Shown here in pieces: positions 44,716 to 44,843 of a DNA stretch of 44,843 nucleotides. The DNA is taken from contig NZ_JABASZ010000010.1 in assembly GCF_012979275.1 (NCBI RefSeq), positions 1 through 44,843 on the forward strand, given 5' to 3'. A program made the translations under genes and the position numbers. The notes beneath the pieces were generated by a model. The model was not told the origin of the DNA. It was given only the letters and a program-made list of their open reading frames with translations, and ran no database searches. How positions within the stretch are numbered: position 1 is the stretch's first letter; each line of letters begins with the position of its first letter. Source of the DNA: Pseudopontixanthobacter vadosimaris. Its GTDB lineage: Bacteria; Pseudomonadota; Alphaproteobacteria; Sphingomonadales; Sphingomonadaceae.

Positions 44716-44843
44716 TGAGGTGGTCCCGGAAATCTGGACAGGGTGCTAAGCTAATCCCGACCTGAGGAATGGACGGGAATGAAGACGACGAGAAAGCGCT
44801 ACAGCGCGGAGTTCAAGGCCAAGGTTGCGCTGGAGGCGATCCG
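44716..44843 (+). mobile_element. IS3-family insertion sequence, 5' end only
   Basis: The left terminus reads TGAGGTGGTCCCGGAAATCT from 44716, in the style of IS3-family inverted repeats (TG at the outer end). It is followed 63 bases later by the start of an OrfA frame. The element leaves the window, so the right repeat and target duplication cannot be seen. Confidence 0.75.
44779..44843 (+). CDS. IS3-family transposase OrfA, N-terminal fragment
   Basis: The frame starts at ATG 44779 and runs off the end of the window after 21 codons. It reads MKTTRKRYSAEFKAKVALEA, the usual beginning of IS3-family OrfA proteins with the HTH_Tnp_1 DNA-binding domain. In complete elements OrfA is followed by OrfB through a -1 frameshift; neither can be tested here. 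Confidence 0.85.
   Translation, partial: MKTTRKRYSAEFKAKVALEAI

Overview
The window is a GC-rich chromosomal segment of a sphingomonad alphaproteobacterium, most likely from the Erythrobacteraceae or a close relative. This is inferred from gene content and order, not from a database search. The pointers are a SciP/DUF1153 gene with a CtrA-type half-site upstream, a BamF-like (DUF3035) lipoprotein beside lspA, petABC, lone sucC beside etfBA, and many overlapping genes. Both ends are cut inside insertion sequences: the 3' end of an IS5-family element on the left and the 5' end of an IS3-family element on the right. Between them almost everything looks like core metabolism, envelope or transport.

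Layout. 1-2.6 kb: IS5 remnant, a membrane-anchored hypothetical gene whose last codons come from the IS end, mnmA, and a small hypothetical. 2.6-3.4 kb: the cell-cycle regulator sciP and a GlsB/YeaQ membrane protein, closed by a terminator. 3.6-9.7 kb: an RND efflux operon (adaptor, then a permease with two extra membrane helices) running into a DUF445 gene. 10-14.2 kb: etfB-etfA, sucC, and a divergent inositol-monophosphatase-family gene. 14.2-16.4 kb: an OmpA-type lipoprotein and a CNNM/CBS/CorC membrane protein.

16.5-24.3 kb, minus strand: one tightly packed operon, (small basic protein)-gpmA-purE-purK-folA-ribF-ileS-lspA-bamF-like. Six consecutive junctions, purE through lspA, use 4-base stop/start overlaps. 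It joins glycolysis, purine, folate and flavin synthesis, tRNA charging and lipoprotein maturation. 24.4-28 kb: tRNA-Thr(GGT), an acyl-CoA dehydrogenase without the usual catalytic Glu, and a YdbS/YdbT-like pair of PH-domain membrane proteins. 28-34.6 kb: a small GNAT protein, a threonine aldolase-like enzyme, an EamA transporter, an NAD-epimerase-like protein, pepN and pgeF.

34.8-38.2 kb: petA-petB-petC (cytochrome bc1) followed by apt. Electrons collected by the acyl-CoA dehydrogenase and EtfAB would plausibly reach bc1 through the quinone pool, although no ETF:quinone oxidoreductase gene lies here. 38.3-40.8 kb: a cation/proton antiporter with a C-terminal nucleotide-binding-like domain and a second OmpA-type lipoprotein. 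40.8-44.5 kb, minus strand: cysD-cysNC-cysQ, the sulfate-activation and PAP-recycling operon. It is followed by tRNA-Gly(TCC), with an IS3-family element starting two bases after the tRNA.

I found no CRISPR array, prophage, toxin-antitoxin module or clearly new defence system. The points worth checking are single-gene oddities: the dehydrogenase active site, the 14-helix RND permease, the in-frame triple repeat, the IS-edited gene end, and the CtrA half-site ahead of sciP. Promoters and terminators were assigned by eye and are less certain than the genes.
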